A stretch of DNA of 64,000 nt from Streptomyces venezuelae (GTDB lineage: Bacteria; Actinomycetota; Actinomycetes; Streptomycetales; Streptomycetaceae). The notes beneath the pieces were generated by a model, which had not been told where the DNA came from, made no database searches, and saw only the letters and a program-made list of their open reading frames with translations. Location: positions 1,968,001-2,032,000 of the forward strand of contig NZ_CP029189.1 of NCBI RefSeq assembly GCF_008642275.1. The letters are read 5' to 3'. Position numbers and translations under genes: made by a program. Each line of letters starts with the position of its first letter. Position 1 is the first letter of the stretch. This document shows positions 49,016-57,518 of this stretch, in pieces.

Positions 49016-50323
49016 CTACTCGGCCGTCGGGGTCAGCGGGGCCCCGAGCTCACCGGGGGCGGCCACGGGTGCCGAGGCGGGTACGGCGGCCACGTGTTCG
49101 GCGGCGGCGCGGACGTCGATCTCCCGCCAGAACCCGGCGCGGATGGCGTACCGGTCGTGTTCGTCGATCTGGTCGTCCTTGTGCGCGAGGAGTCCGAACC
49201 GGGCCGCGTAGCGCAGCAGTTCGCCGTCGATGCGGTGCGGGATCCGCGGGTACATCGTGGCCAGCTTCTGCAGGTGCACGGCCTCCGGGAGCCGTTCCAT
49301 CCAGCGCCGGGCGAACACCTGTCCCACCTCGAACGGGTCCCCGCCGACGGTGGTGATGTCCTCCTCGCGGTCCGCCCAGCGCTGTTCGGCGCTGGTGAGC
49401 TGGGCGAGGGTGGGCAGCGAGGCGGTCTCGGCGGGTTCGCCCAGCGGTCCTCCGCGGTCGATCCACCCCTTGTCGGAGGACCAGCGCAGGGCGCTGGCGG
49501 GGGCGTGGGCGCCGCTCGGCCCGGTCTGGGGGTGGCTGTGCTGGCCGGTGGCGCGCAGGGCGCCGGCCAGGTCCTTGGGGGTGGGTACGGGCTTGCCCCC
49601 GGCGGTGGTGGGCGCCGGTACGGGGACTCCGTCGCGGTCCTCCGGCCCGGTGGCGGCGGCGCCGTTGCGGGCGGCCTCGGCGAGCGCGGCCTCGGGCAGC
49701 GGGGCCGAGAGGATGGCGGCGATGTCGGGGCGCGGTGCGGGGGGCGGGGCGCACAGTCCGGTGAGGTCCTTGGCGCGGACGGCCCGGGTGATCCAGGCCC
49801 GGTCCAGGACGCGGCGTTCGTCGGCCTCGGCGACGAGGTCCTCGGACTGGTTGTAGTCGCCGTCGGCGGCCTGGACGGCCCACAGGTGGACGGCGACCCC
49901 GTGTTCCTTGGCGGACATCAGGCCGGGCAGCAGGTCTCCGTCGCCGGTGACCAGGACCACGTCGGAGCAGGCCCGGTTGCGGGCGAGCTCGGTGAGTTCG
50001 GCGTGCATGGCGGCGTCGACGCCCTTCTGCGCCCAGCGGCCGTCGCTGCGGGTCAGGGCGCCGAGGCGGACGGTCACGCGGGGCATGACGCGCAGCCGCC
50101 GGTGTTCGGGCTGGGGCACCCGGTCGGGTGCTCCGTCGAACCAGTAGATGCGCAGCAGGGGCTGTTCGGTGTCGGCCTCGGCCCGCTCGCGCAGGCCCTG
50201 GATGAGGGCGGCATGGTCGATGGTGATCCGGGAGCGGGAGGGCTCCCCGGCGAGAAGGCTGGCGGCGGCGCCCAGCAGGTAGCCGGCGTCCACCAGGACG
50301 ACGCAGCGGTCCACGCGTTCCAC
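49016..50323 (-). CDS. NYN-domain (PIN-like) ribonuclease family protein
   Basis: A 435-residue protein. The N-terminal NYN domain (about 1-165) has the acidic metal-binding residues in CVVLVDAGYLLGAAASLLAG, GVDAAMHAELTEL and DVVLVTGDGDLLPGLM. A Pro/Ala-rich linker (about 190-290) joins a C-terminal domain with QLTSAEQRWADREEDITTVG and HLQKLATMYPRIPHRIDGEL, which resembles a winged-helix RNA-binding module of the LOTUS/OST-HTH kind; that assignment is tentative. NYN proteins usually cut RNA. It is divergent from the small gene beside dnaE. Confidence 0.82.
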   Translation of the reverse strand: MERVDRCVVLVDAGYLLGAAASLLAGEPSRSRITIDHAALIQGLRERAEADTEQPLLRIYWFDGAPDRVPQPEHRRLRVMPRVTVRLGALTRSDGRWAQKGVDAAMHAELTELARNRACSDVVLVTGDGDLLPGLMSAKEHGVAVHLWAVQAADGDYNQSEDLVAEADERRVLDRAWITRAVRAKDLTGLCAPPPAPRPDIAAILSAPLPEAALAEAARNGAAATGPEDRDGVPVPAPTTAGGKPVPTPKDLAGALRATGQHSHPQTGPSGAHAPASALRWSSDKGWIDRGGPLGEPAETASLPTLAQLTSAEQRWADREEDITTVGGDPFEVGQVFARRWMERLPEAVHLQKLATMYPRIPHRIDGELLRYAARFGLLAHKDDQIDEHDRYAIRAGFWREIDVRAAAEHVAAVPASAPVAAPGELGAPLTPTAE

Positions 50324-50543
50324 CCTCTTCCCTGGGGGTCCTCTGTGCTTTGCGGCGGTTCCCCGAGTCTGCCCGACCTCAAGGGTGTTGAAGGCCGGAA
50401 CTCGATCATCGGCGTGGCGGATCTCACGGTCGACGGGGCGGAGGGGCCCGGCTACGCGCAGTAATGATCCAAAATGCGCGGTTTCTGGCGTTGTGTGAGT
50501 GTGAAGGCGGTCCTGGCCCCCAGACCCTCACGGAGGTTCCACC

Positions 50544-50705
50544 ATGGCCAAGAACAAGAACCAGAAGCAGCCCGCCAAGCAGCAGCCCCGGTCGGGGCAG
50601 GATACGAGCAAGGGCTCGGCGGAGACCGAGTCGATGCCCTCGTCGGCACCGAGCCCGATGGACATGGCGCACAAGCGCAAGGAGAAGAAGTTCGGCCACA
50701 ACTGA
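50544..50705 (+). CDS. Small basic hydrophilic protein
   Basis: A 53-residue protein: MAKNKNQKQPAKQQPRSGQD, a Ser-rich middle (ETESMPSSAPSPMDM), and a basic end (AHKRKEKKFGHN). It is probably disordered. Strong coding signs are a GGAGG ribosome binding site 7 nt before ATG, high third-position GC, and a terminator 18 nt after the stop. The function is unknown. The ORF is too short for routine gene callers with a length cutoff. The 220-bp region upstream (50324-50543) is intergenic with its promoter not clearly seen. Confidence 0.75.
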   Translation: MAKNKNQKQPAKQQPRSGQDTSKGSAETESMPSSAPSPMDMAHKRKEKKFGHN

Positions 50706-50722
50706 CGGCCGTGACCGCATGC

Positions 50723-50759
50723 GGAAGGGCCCGCCCGGTGACACCCGGCGGGCCCTTCC
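50723..50759. terminator. Bidirectional terminator between the small gene and dnaE
   Basis: A 13-bp perfect stem (50723-50735 with 50747-50759) between convergent genes. Confidence 0.75.
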
Positions 50760-50778
50760 GCACGTTCCGGCGGGGTCG

Positions 50779-53700
50779 CTATCCGGCCAGGCAGGACGGT
50801 CCGAGCAGCACCTTGAGGTCGCCGAAGAGCGCCGGGTCGGGCTGGACGCGGTGCCGGTCGAGGCGGAGCACGGTGGTGGTGCGCGGCCCCTGGAGCTTGA
50901 TCCGCACCTCGGTGTTGCCCTTGTGGTGGCGCAGGATCTCGCCCAGACGGGTCACCATCGGCGGGGTGACCTTGACGGTGGGGATGGTGAGGACCACCGG
51001 GGCGTTGGTGCCGGCCGAGGAGAGGTCGGGGACCATCATCTCCATGGCGACCAGGCGGGGGACGTCCTCGCGCTTGTCGAGGCGGCCCTTGACGAAGACG
51101 ACGGTGTCCTCGACCAGCTGGGTGGAGACGAGCTGGTAGGTCGCCGGGAAGAACATGCATTCGATGGAGCCGGCCAGGTCCTCGACGGTGGCGATGGCCC
51201 AGGCGTTGCCCTGCTTGGTCATCTTGCGCTGGAGGCCCGAGATGATGCCGCCGATGGTGACGACGGCGCCGTCGGAGTGCTCGCCGCCGGTCAGCTGGGA
51301 GATACCGGCGTCCGTCTTGTCGGAGAGGACGTGCTCCAGGCCGAACAGCGGGTGGTCGGAGACGTACAGGCCGAGCATCTCGCGCTCCTGGGCGAGCAGG
51401 TAGGACTTCTCCCACTCGACGTCGGAGAACTCCACGTCGAGCCCGAAGCCGGGCTCGTCGCTCGCGTTCTCGTCACCCATCCCGCCGAACAGGTCGAACT
51501 GTCCCTCGGCCTCCTTGCGCTTGACCGCGACCACGTTGTCGATCATCGACTCGTGGTGCGCGACCAGGCCCTTGCGGGTGTGGCCCATCTCGTCGTAGGC
51601 GCCGGCCTTGATCAGCGACTCGACGGTGCGCTTGTTGCAGACGACGGCCTCGACCTTGTCCAGGAAGTCGGGGAAGGAGGAGAACTTCCCCTTGGCCTTC
51701 CTGGTCCTGATGATCGACTCGACGACGTTGGTGCCGACGTTGCGCACCGCGGTGAGGCCGAAGAGGATCACGTCGTCGCCCTGGGCGGCGAAGTTCGGCT
51801 CGGACTCGTTCACGTTCGGCGGCAGGACCTTGATGCCCATCCGGCGGCACTCGTTCAGGTAGATCGCGGACTTGTCCTTGTCGTCCTTGACCGAGGTGAG
51901 CAGGCCGGCCATGTACTCGGCCGGGAAGTTCGCCTTCAGGTAGGCGGTCCAGTAGGAGACCAGGCCGTACGCGGCCGAGTGGGCCTTGTTGAAGGCGTAT
52001 CCGGCGAAGGGGACCAGGACGTCCCAGAGGGCCTTGATCGCCGCGTCGCTGAAGCCCTTGCCCCGGGCACCCTCCTCGAAGATGACGAAGTTCTTCGCCA
52101 GCTCCTCGGGCTTCTTCTTGCCCATCACGCGGCGCAGGATGTCGGCCTCGCCGAGCGAGTACCCGGCGATGATCTGGGCGGCCTTCTGCACCTGCTCCTG
52201 GTAGACGATCAGTCCGTAGGTGACCGCGAGGACCTCTTCGAGCGGCCCCTCCAGCTCCGGGTGGATCGGGGTGATCTCCTGCTGCTTGTTCTTGCGCAGG
52301 GCGTAGTTCGTGTGCGAGTTCATGCCCATCGGGCCCGGCCGGTAGAGGGCCGAGACGGCGGAGATGTCCTCGAAGTTGTCGGGCTTCATCAGGCGCAGCA
52401 GGGAGCGCATGGGCCCGCCGTCGAACTGGAAGACGCCGAGGGTGTCGCCGCGGCCGAGCAGTTCGAAGGTCTTGGCGTCGTCGAGCGGGAGGCCCAGGAG
52501 ATCGATGTCGATCCCCTTGTTGGCCTTCACCATCTTGACGGCGTCGTCCATGATCGTGAGGTTGCGCAGGCCGAGGAAGTCCATCTTCAGCAGGCCGAGC
52601 GACTCGCAGCTCGGGTAGTCCCACTGGGTGATGGTGACGCCGTCGGTGTGCCGCACCCAGACGGGCACGTGGTCGGTGATGGTCTCGCTGGACATGATCA
52701 CGCCGGCGGCGTGCACGCCCATCTGGCGGACCAGGCCCTCCACACCGCGTGCGGTGTCGATGACCTTCTTGACGTCCGGCTCGTTCTCGTACATCCCGCG
52801 GATCTCGCCGGCCTCGCCGTAGCGGGGGTGCTGCGGGTCGAGGATGCCGGACAGCGGGATGCCCTTGCCGAGGACGTCGGCGGGCATGGCCTTGGTGAGC
52901 CGGTCGCCCATGGCGTACGGGTAGCCCAGGACGCGGGCCGAGTCCTTGATCGCGTTCTTGGCCTTGATGGTGCCGTAGGTGCCGATCATGGCGACCTTGT
53001 CGGCGCCGTACTTCTCGGTCACGTACCGGATCACCTCCACGCGCCGGCGCTCGTCGAAGTCGATGTCGACGTCGGGCATGGAGACGCGCTCGGGGTTCAG
53101 GAAGCGCTCGAAGATCAGGCCGTGCGTGAGCGGGTCGAGGTCGGTGATGCCCATGGCGTACGCGACGATCGAGCCGGCCGCGGAGCCTCGGCCCGGGCCC
53201 ACCGCGATGCCCTGGTTCTTGGCCCACATGATGAAGTCGGCGACCACGAGGAAGTAGCCGGGGAAGCCCATCGAGATGATCGTGTCCATCTCGTACTCGG
53301 CCTGCTGCATCCGGTCGTCCGGGATGCCTCCGGGGTAGCGGCGGTGCATGCCGCGCATGGTCTCCTCGCGGAACCAGCTGACCTCGGTGTGGCCCTCCGG
53401 GATGTCGAACTTCGGCATCAGGTTCCGGAACTTGAACATGCCCTCGGTGTCGATCTGGTCGGCGACCAGCCGCGTGTTGGCGCAGCCCTCCTGCCAGGCG
53501 TCCGAGGAGTCGATCGCGTACATCTCGTCGGTCGACTTCAGGTAGTAGCCGGTGCCGTCGAAGCGGAAGCGGTCCGGGTCCGAGAGGTTCTTGCCGGTCT
53601 GGATGCAGAGCAGGGCGTCGTGGGCGGTCGCCTCGCTGGCATAGGTGTAGTGGGAGTCGTTCGTCACCAGCGGCGGGATGCCGAGCTTCTTGCCGATCTC

Positions 53701-54321
53701 CAGCAGCCCGTCGCGGACCCGGCGCTCGATCTCGATGCCGTGGTCCATCAGCTCCAGGAAGTAGCGCCCCTCGCCGAAGATGTCCTTGTAGTCGGAGGCG
53801 GCCTGCACGGCCTCGTCGAACTGGCCGAGGCGCAGCCTGGTCTGCACCTCGCCGGACGGGCAGCCGGTGGAGGCGATCAGGCCCTCGGACCACTTGGAGA
53901 TGGTCTCCTTGTCCATCCGCGGCCACTTCGTGAGCCATCCCTCGGCGTACGCGTCGGAGGACAGCCGGAAGATGTTGTGCAGGCCGGTGGCGTTGGACGC
54001 CCAGATCGTCTTGTGGGTGTAACCGCCGGAACCGGAGACGTCGTCGCGCTTCTGGTGCGGCTGGCCCCACTGGATGCGCCGCTTGTTGCGCCGGGACTCG
54101 GGGGCGACGTAGGCCTCGATGCCGATGATCGGCGTGATGCCGGCCTTCTGCGCGGTGTGGAAGAAGTCGTAGGCGCCGTGCAGGTTGCCGTGGTCGGACA
54201 TGGCGATGTGCGTCATGCCCATCTCGTTGCACGCGTTGAACATGTCCTTCAGCCGCGCGGCACCGTCCAGCAGTGAGTACTGGGTGTGGACGTGCAGGTG
54301 CGTGAACGGCGGCTTGGTCAC
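50779..54321 (-). CDS. dnaE: DNA polymerase III subunit alpha
   Basis: The 1,180-residue replicative polymerase. The N-terminal PHP domain (FTHLHVHTQYSLLDGA, AMSDHGNLHGAYDF) may bind metal. The palm catalytic Asp are in VGPGRGSAAGSIVAY (approach loop) and SMPDVDIDFDERRR. FLGLRNLTIMDD, LYRPGPMGMN and the thumb/fingers follow. The helix-hairpin-helix and OB-fold (VTIGGIISGLQRKMTKQG) are near the C-terminus. It is the main essential DnaE1 type because of its full length and tau-binding tail; error-prone DnaE2 lacks these. GTG 54321 has GGAGGA upstream. Confidence 0.97.
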   Translation of the reverse strand: MTKPPFTHLHVHTQYSLLDGAARLKDMFNACNEMGMTHIAMSDHGNLHGAYDFFHTAQKAGITPIIGIEAYVAPESRRNKRRIQWGQPHQKRDDVSGSGGYTHKTIWASNATGLHNIFRLSSDAYAEGWLTKWPRMDKETISKWSEGLIASTGCPSGEVQTRLRLGQFDEAVQAASDYKDIFGEGRYFLELMDHGIEIERRVRDGLLEIGKKLGIPPLVTNDSHYTYASEATAHDALLCIQTGKNLSDPDRFRFDGTGYYLKSTDEMYAIDSSDAWQEGCANTRLVADQIDTEGMFKFRNLMPKFDIPEGHTEVSWFREETMRGMHRRYPGGIPDDRMQQAEYEMDTIISMGFPGYFLVVADFIMWAKNQGIAVGPGRGSAAGSIVAYAMGITDLDPLTHGLIFERFLNPERVSMPDVDIDFDERRRVEVIRYVTEKYGADKVAMIGTYGTIKAKNAIKDSARVLGYPYAMGDRLTKAMPADVLGKGIPLSGILDPQHPRYGEAGEIRGMYENEPDVKKVIDTARGVEGLVRQMGVHAAGVIMSSETITDHVPVWVRHTDGVTITQWDYPSCESLGLLKMDFLGLRNLTIMDDAVKMVKANKGIDIDLLGLPLDDAKTFELLGRGDTLGVFQFDGGPMRSLLRLMKPDNFEDISAVSALYRPGPMGMNSHTNYALRKNKQQEITPIHPELEGPLEEVLAVTYGLIVYQEQVQKAAQIIAGYSLGEADILRRVMGKKKPEELAKNFVIFEEGARGKGFSDAAIKALWDVLVPFAGYAFNKAHSAAYGLVSYWTAYLKANFPAEYMAGLLTSVKDDKDKSAIYLNECRRMGIKVLPPNVNESEPNFAAQGDDVILFGLTAVRNVGTNVVESIIRTRKAKGKFSSFPDFLDKVEAVVCNKRTVESLIKAGAYDEMGHTRKGLVAHHESMIDNVVAVKRKEAEGQFDLFGGMGDENASDEPGFGLDVEFSDVEWEKSYLLAQEREMLGLYVSDHPLFGLEHVLSDKTDAGISQLTGGEHSDGAVVTIGGIISGLQRKMTKQGNAWAIATVEDLAGSIECMFFPATYQLVSTQLVEDTVVFVKGRLDKREDVPRLVAMEMMVPDLSSAGTNAPVVLTIPTVKVTPPMVTRLGEILRHHKGNTEVRIKLQGPRTTTVLRLDRHRVQPDPALFGDLKVLLGPSCLAG

Positions 54322-54494
54322 GGCGCGGGTCCTCCGGCGGCGGGGGGTGAGGGGGCAGCTTCGAATCCTACGTCGGCCGGGTGACAGATCGCGGGCACTG
54401 ACCGGTACGGTCGGGCGTTGCAGAACCAGGAGGGCCGATCCGGCGTCCAGTCGGTCGGAACCCGAAACAGCCCGTGCACCAGGAGGAACCCGCC

Positions 54495-55820
54495 ATGGCG
54501 GTCCCCGAGACGACCGACGAGCAGCGCGCCGAGCAGATCCTCGACGTCTTCGACACCGCGTTCGGTGAGCTGCTCGCCGCCGACCCCGCTGCCTTCCAGG
54601 TCAAATTCCGCAAGATGGCGGCTTCGGCCTTCGCCTTCTACCGGGGTACCGCCTGCCTCTTCTACTCCGACCTGGAGCGGGACCGGCACGGCGGCCCGTA
54701 CCTGGACGAGCGGACGGGCCGGGTGTGGATCCACGGCGATCTGCACGCCGAGAACTTCGGCACGTACATGGACTCCAACGGCCGGCTGATCTTCAACGTC
54801 AACGACTTCGACGAGGCCTACGTCGGCCCCTTCACCTGGGACCTGAAGCGCTTCGCCGCCTCCGTCGCCCTGATCGGCTACACCAAGGCGCTCAGCGACG
54901 GCCAGATAAGCGAGCTGGTGCGGACCTACGCGGGCGCCTACCGGGAGCGGATCCACATGCTGGCCGCGGGGGCCAAGAACGAGGAGGTGCCCTCCTTCAC
55001 CCTGGACACCGCCGAGGGCCCGCTGCTGGGCGCGCTGCGCTCGGCCCGGTCCCGGACCCGCTTCTCCCTCCTGGACTCCATGACGGAGATACGGGACTAC
55101 GAGCGCCGCTTCACCTCCGGCGGGGGCTCCATCGAGCTGGACGCCGCCACCCGGTACAAGGTGCTGGCCGCCTTCGACGGGTACCTGGAGACCCTCCCCG
55201 ACGAGTCCCTCGTGCGTCCGGACTCCTACCGGGTCAAGGACGTGGTCGGGCGCCGGGGCGTCGGCATCGGCTCGGCGGGCCTGCCCTCCTACAACATCCT
55301 GCTGGAGGGCCACAGCGACGCCCTGGAGAACGACGTCGTGATCTACCTCAAGCAGGCGCAGACCCCGGCGGCCTCCCGGCACATCACGGACCGGGCGGTG
55401 CGGGAGTACTTCCGGCACGAGGGGCACCGCACGGTGATCTCGCAGCGCGCCCTGCAGGCGCACGCCGACCCGTGGCTGGGCTGGACGGAGCTGGACGGGG
55501 CCGGGCAGCTGGTCGCGGAGGTCTCCCCGTACGCGGTGGACCTGGACTGGTCGGACCTGGACGACCCGGAGGAGATCGCGGCCGTCGTCGCCGATCTGGG
55601 CCGGGCGACCGCGACCATGCACGCGTCGGCCGACGAGGCCGAGAGCGGGCAGTCCCTGGTGCCGTTCTCCACCGAGCGGGCCATCGACGCGGCGATCGCG
55701 GCCGACGAGGAGGGCTTCGCGGGGCTGCTCGTGGACTTCGCCCACGCGTACGGGGCCCGGGCGCGCGCCGACCACCAGATCTTCGTGGACCTCTTCCGTA
55801 ACGGGCGTCTCACTCCCTGA
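54495..55820 (+). CDS. DUF2252 family protein (kinase-like fold)
   Basis: A 441-residue soluble protein. AFYRGTACLFYSDL, VWIHGDLHAENFGTYMD and FNVNDFDEAYVGPFTWDLKR resemble the catalytic loop and metal-binding Asp of aminoglycoside phosphotransferase-type kinases. KDVVGRRGVGIGSAGLPSYN is a Gly-rich stretch. LQAHADPWLGWTEL and TATMHASAD follow. No member has a firmly known substrate. ATG 54495 with GGAGGA 8 nt upstream is preferred over GTG 54474. Confidence 0.85.
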   Translation: MAVPETTDEQRAEQILDVFDTAFGELLAADPAAFQVKFRKMAASAFAFYRGTACLFYSDLERDRHGGPYLDERTGRVWIHGDLHAENFGTYMDSNGRLIFNVNDFDEAYVGPFTWDLKRFAASVALIGYTKALSDGQISELVRTYAGAYRERIHMLAAGAKNEEVPSFTLDTAEGPLLGALRSARSRTRFSLLDSMTEIRDYERRFTSGGGSIELDAATRYKVLAAFDGYLETLPDESLVRPDSYRVKDVVGRRGVGIGSAGLPSYNILLEGHSDALENDVVIYLKQAQTPAASRHITDRAVREYFRHEGHRTVISQRALQAHADPWLGWTELDGAGQLVAEVSPYAVDLDWSDLDDPEEIAAVVADLGRATATMHASADEAESGQSLVPFSTERAIDAAIAADEEGFAGLLVDFAHAYGARARADHQIFVDLFRNGRLTP

Positions 55821-55845
55821 ACGCCTGTTCCACAGGAACGCATGG

Positions 55846-55851
55846 CACACT
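55846..55851 (+). promoter_or_regulatory. -10-like element of a leaderless promoter (membrane protein 55859)
   Basis: CACACT, preceded by TGG, ends 7 nt before ATG 55859. Confidence 0.3.
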
Positions 55852-55858
55852 CGCGAGG

Positions 55859-56545
55859 ATGGACATTTCCGGGACGGGACTCAGGGGGCTGCGGGCCGCG
55901 CTGTTCAGCGCGCTCGTCGTACTGCTGTCCTCGGGCTCGCACGTCCTGATGTCCCAGGTCCCGCTGCCGCCCGCGCTGGTGGCCGGGGCCTTCGCGGGTG
56001 TGTTCGCGATCGCCTACGCGCTCGCGGGCCGCGAACGGGGCTTCGGTCCCATCGCGGGGCTGCTCGTACCGCTGGAGCTGGCCGCCGACACCGTCTTCAC
56101 CACCGGCCAGCACCTCTGCTACGGCCCGGCCGGCGGACCCGTCGCGGGCCCGCTGCGCGCCATGGGCCTGGACGCCCTGTGCGGCGGCACGCCGGTGGGC
56201 GGGCCGCTGGCCGAGGTGACCGGACCGGCCGGTGCGGCCGCGCTGCTGTCCTCGCCGGGCCCGTACACGCCCTGGCTGCTGCTCGGCGCCCATGTCTCGG
56301 TCGGGCTGCTGGCCGCCGCCTGGCTGCGCCACGGCGAGCGGGCGCTGGGCCGGCTGCTGCGGGCGGTGGCCGCGTTCGCGTTCCGCCCGCTGCGGCTGGC
56401 GGCGGCCTCGGTCGTGGTGGCCTGCCGGCCGGCGCGGGCGCTGCTGCGGTCGCTCCGTGCGGCCGCCGGGGCCCGTACGCGCTTCCCGGCGCACTCCGTG
56501 GGACGGCGGGGACCCCCCGTGCTCGGCGCGCTCGCGCGCGCCTGA
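55859..56545 (+). CDS. Membrane protein of unknown function
   Basis: A 228-residue protein with about four helices: residues 10-32 (LRAALFSALVVLLSSGSHVL), 38-58 (ALVAGAFAGVFAIAYALAG), 65-83 and 130-155 (WLLLGAHVSVGLLAAAWL). The large loop (about 85-125) has Cys in HLCYGPAG and LCGGTPVGG. The C-terminal 60 residues are basic and cytoplasmic. I do not recognise the family. It lies 48 nt upstream of a DsbA-like gene on the same strand, so the two may be co-expressed. Confidence 0.75.
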   Translation: MDISGTGLRGLRAALFSALVVLLSSGSHVLMSQVPLPPALVAGAFAGVFAIAYALAGRERGFGPIAGLLVPLELAADTVFTTGQHLCYGPAGGPVAGPLRAMGLDALCGGTPVGGPLAEVTGPAGAAALLSSPGPYTPWLLLGAHVSVGLLAAAWLRHGERALGRLLRAVAAFAFRPLRLAAASVVVACRPARALLRSLRAAAGARTRFPAHSVGRRGPPVLGALARA

Positions 56546-56593
56546 CGCACGTACGGCAGTCCCTTCCACACGTCACACCCCACGGAGATCACG

Positions 56594-57388
56594 ATGAGTT
56601 CACGCAACAGCCAGGCGAACAAGGCAGCGGCCCGCGAGCGGCTGCGCGCCGAGCGCGAGGCGCAGGCCAAGAAGGACAAGGTGCGCCGCCAGGCGGTCGT
56701 GGCGGGCGCGGTGGTCGTGGCCCTCGGCCTGATCGGTGCCATCGGCTACGCGGTCGTGCAGTCCAACCAGCCCACCCACTGGGAGAAGGCCGCCACGGCG
56801 GAGCTGGTCAAGCCGAAGAACACCGAGGGCGAGAACGGCACCACGGTCGTCATCGGCAAGCCCGAGGCGAAGAAGACCCTGGAGCTGTACGAGGACTCCC
56901 GCTGCCCGGCCTGTGCCGCCTTCGAGCAGGCCTCCGGTGAGCAGATCCACAAGGACGTGGACGCGGGCAAGTACAAGCTCCAGTACATCGGCGCCACCTT
57001 CATCGACAACGCCATCAAGGGCGAGGGCTCGAAGAACGCGCTGAGCGCCCTGGGCGCCGCGCTCAACGTCAGCCCGCAGGCCTTCCTGGACTACAAGGGC
57101 GCGCTCTACTCCAAGGACCTGCACCCCGAGGAGAGCGTCGACAGCTTCGCCAAGGACGACTACCTGCTGAAGGTCGCGGACACGGTCCCGGCGCTCAAGG
57201 GCAACGCCGAGTTCAAGAAGGCCGTCGAGGACGGTACGTACGACCGGTGGGCGCTGGAGATGTCGAAGACCTTCGACAAGTCCGGGGTGAAGGGCACGCC
57301 GACCCTGAAGATGGACGGCAAGAAGATCGACACTCCGCAGACGGCGGAGCAGTTCACGGCCGCGATCGACAAGGCCCTGCAGGGCTGA
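56594..57388 (+). CDS. Membrane-anchored DsbA-like thioredoxin-fold protein
   Basis: A 264-residue protein with a charged N-terminus (KAAARERLRAEREAQAKKDK), a membrane helix at about 34-55, and an outer thioredoxin domain. The active site is CPAC in YEDSRCPACAAFEQ; the cis-Pro loop is VKGTPTLKMDGKK. It resembles the protein at 27896 in layout, but the active-site dipeptide is PA instead of PS, and it lacks the Ser/Gly tail and the extra Cys. GGAG precedes ATG 56594. It probably oxidises or repairs exported proteins, perhaps with the membrane protein just before it. Confidence 0.87.
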   Translation: MSSRNSQANKAAARERLRAEREAQAKKDKVRRQAVVAGAVVVALGLIGAIGYAVVQSNQPTHWEKAATAELVKPKNTEGENGTTVVIGKPEAKKTLELYEDSRCPACAAFEQASGEQIHKDVDAGKYKLQYIGATFIDNAIKGEGSKNALSALGAALNVSPQAFLDYKGALYSKDLHPEESVDSFAKDDYLLKVADTVPALKGNAEFKKAVEDGTYDRWALEMSKTFDKSGVKGTPTLKMDGKKIDTPQTAEQFTAAIDKALQG

Positions 57389-57433
57389 TCCCGGGACAAT
57401 CCGGAAATCACCGTCCGGACGGACCGCTCCAGA

Positions 57434-57464
57434 GGGCGGGCGAACTCCCAGAGTTCGCCCGTCC
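57434..57464 (+). terminator. Intrinsic terminator after the DsbA-like gene
   Basis: A 14-nt arm (57434-57447) pairs with 57451-57464 with one mismatch around a 3-nt loop, followed by TTT. Confidence 0.8.
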
Positions 57465-57504
57465 TTTGCATTCCCGCACCTGTCCCAGCGGGTGTACCCG
57501 TCGG

Positions 57505-57510
57505 TAATAT
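57505..57510 (+). promoter_or_regulatory. -10 element of a leaderless promoter for phoD
   Basis: TAATAT, unusually AT-rich for this genome, ends 8 nt before GTG 57519; no Shine-Dalgarno. Confidence 0.5.
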
Positions 57511-57518
57511 GATCATCC

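Noticed and set aside
50464..54276. A 1,270-codon open frame on the plus strand opposite dnaE
   Set aside because: Antisense shadow of dnaE; no domain, and dnaE itself is unmistakable.
57440..57490. A PHO box before phoD (GTTCGCC-like words)
   Set aside because: The best word is inside the terminator stem of the previous gene and has no properly spaced second repeat.
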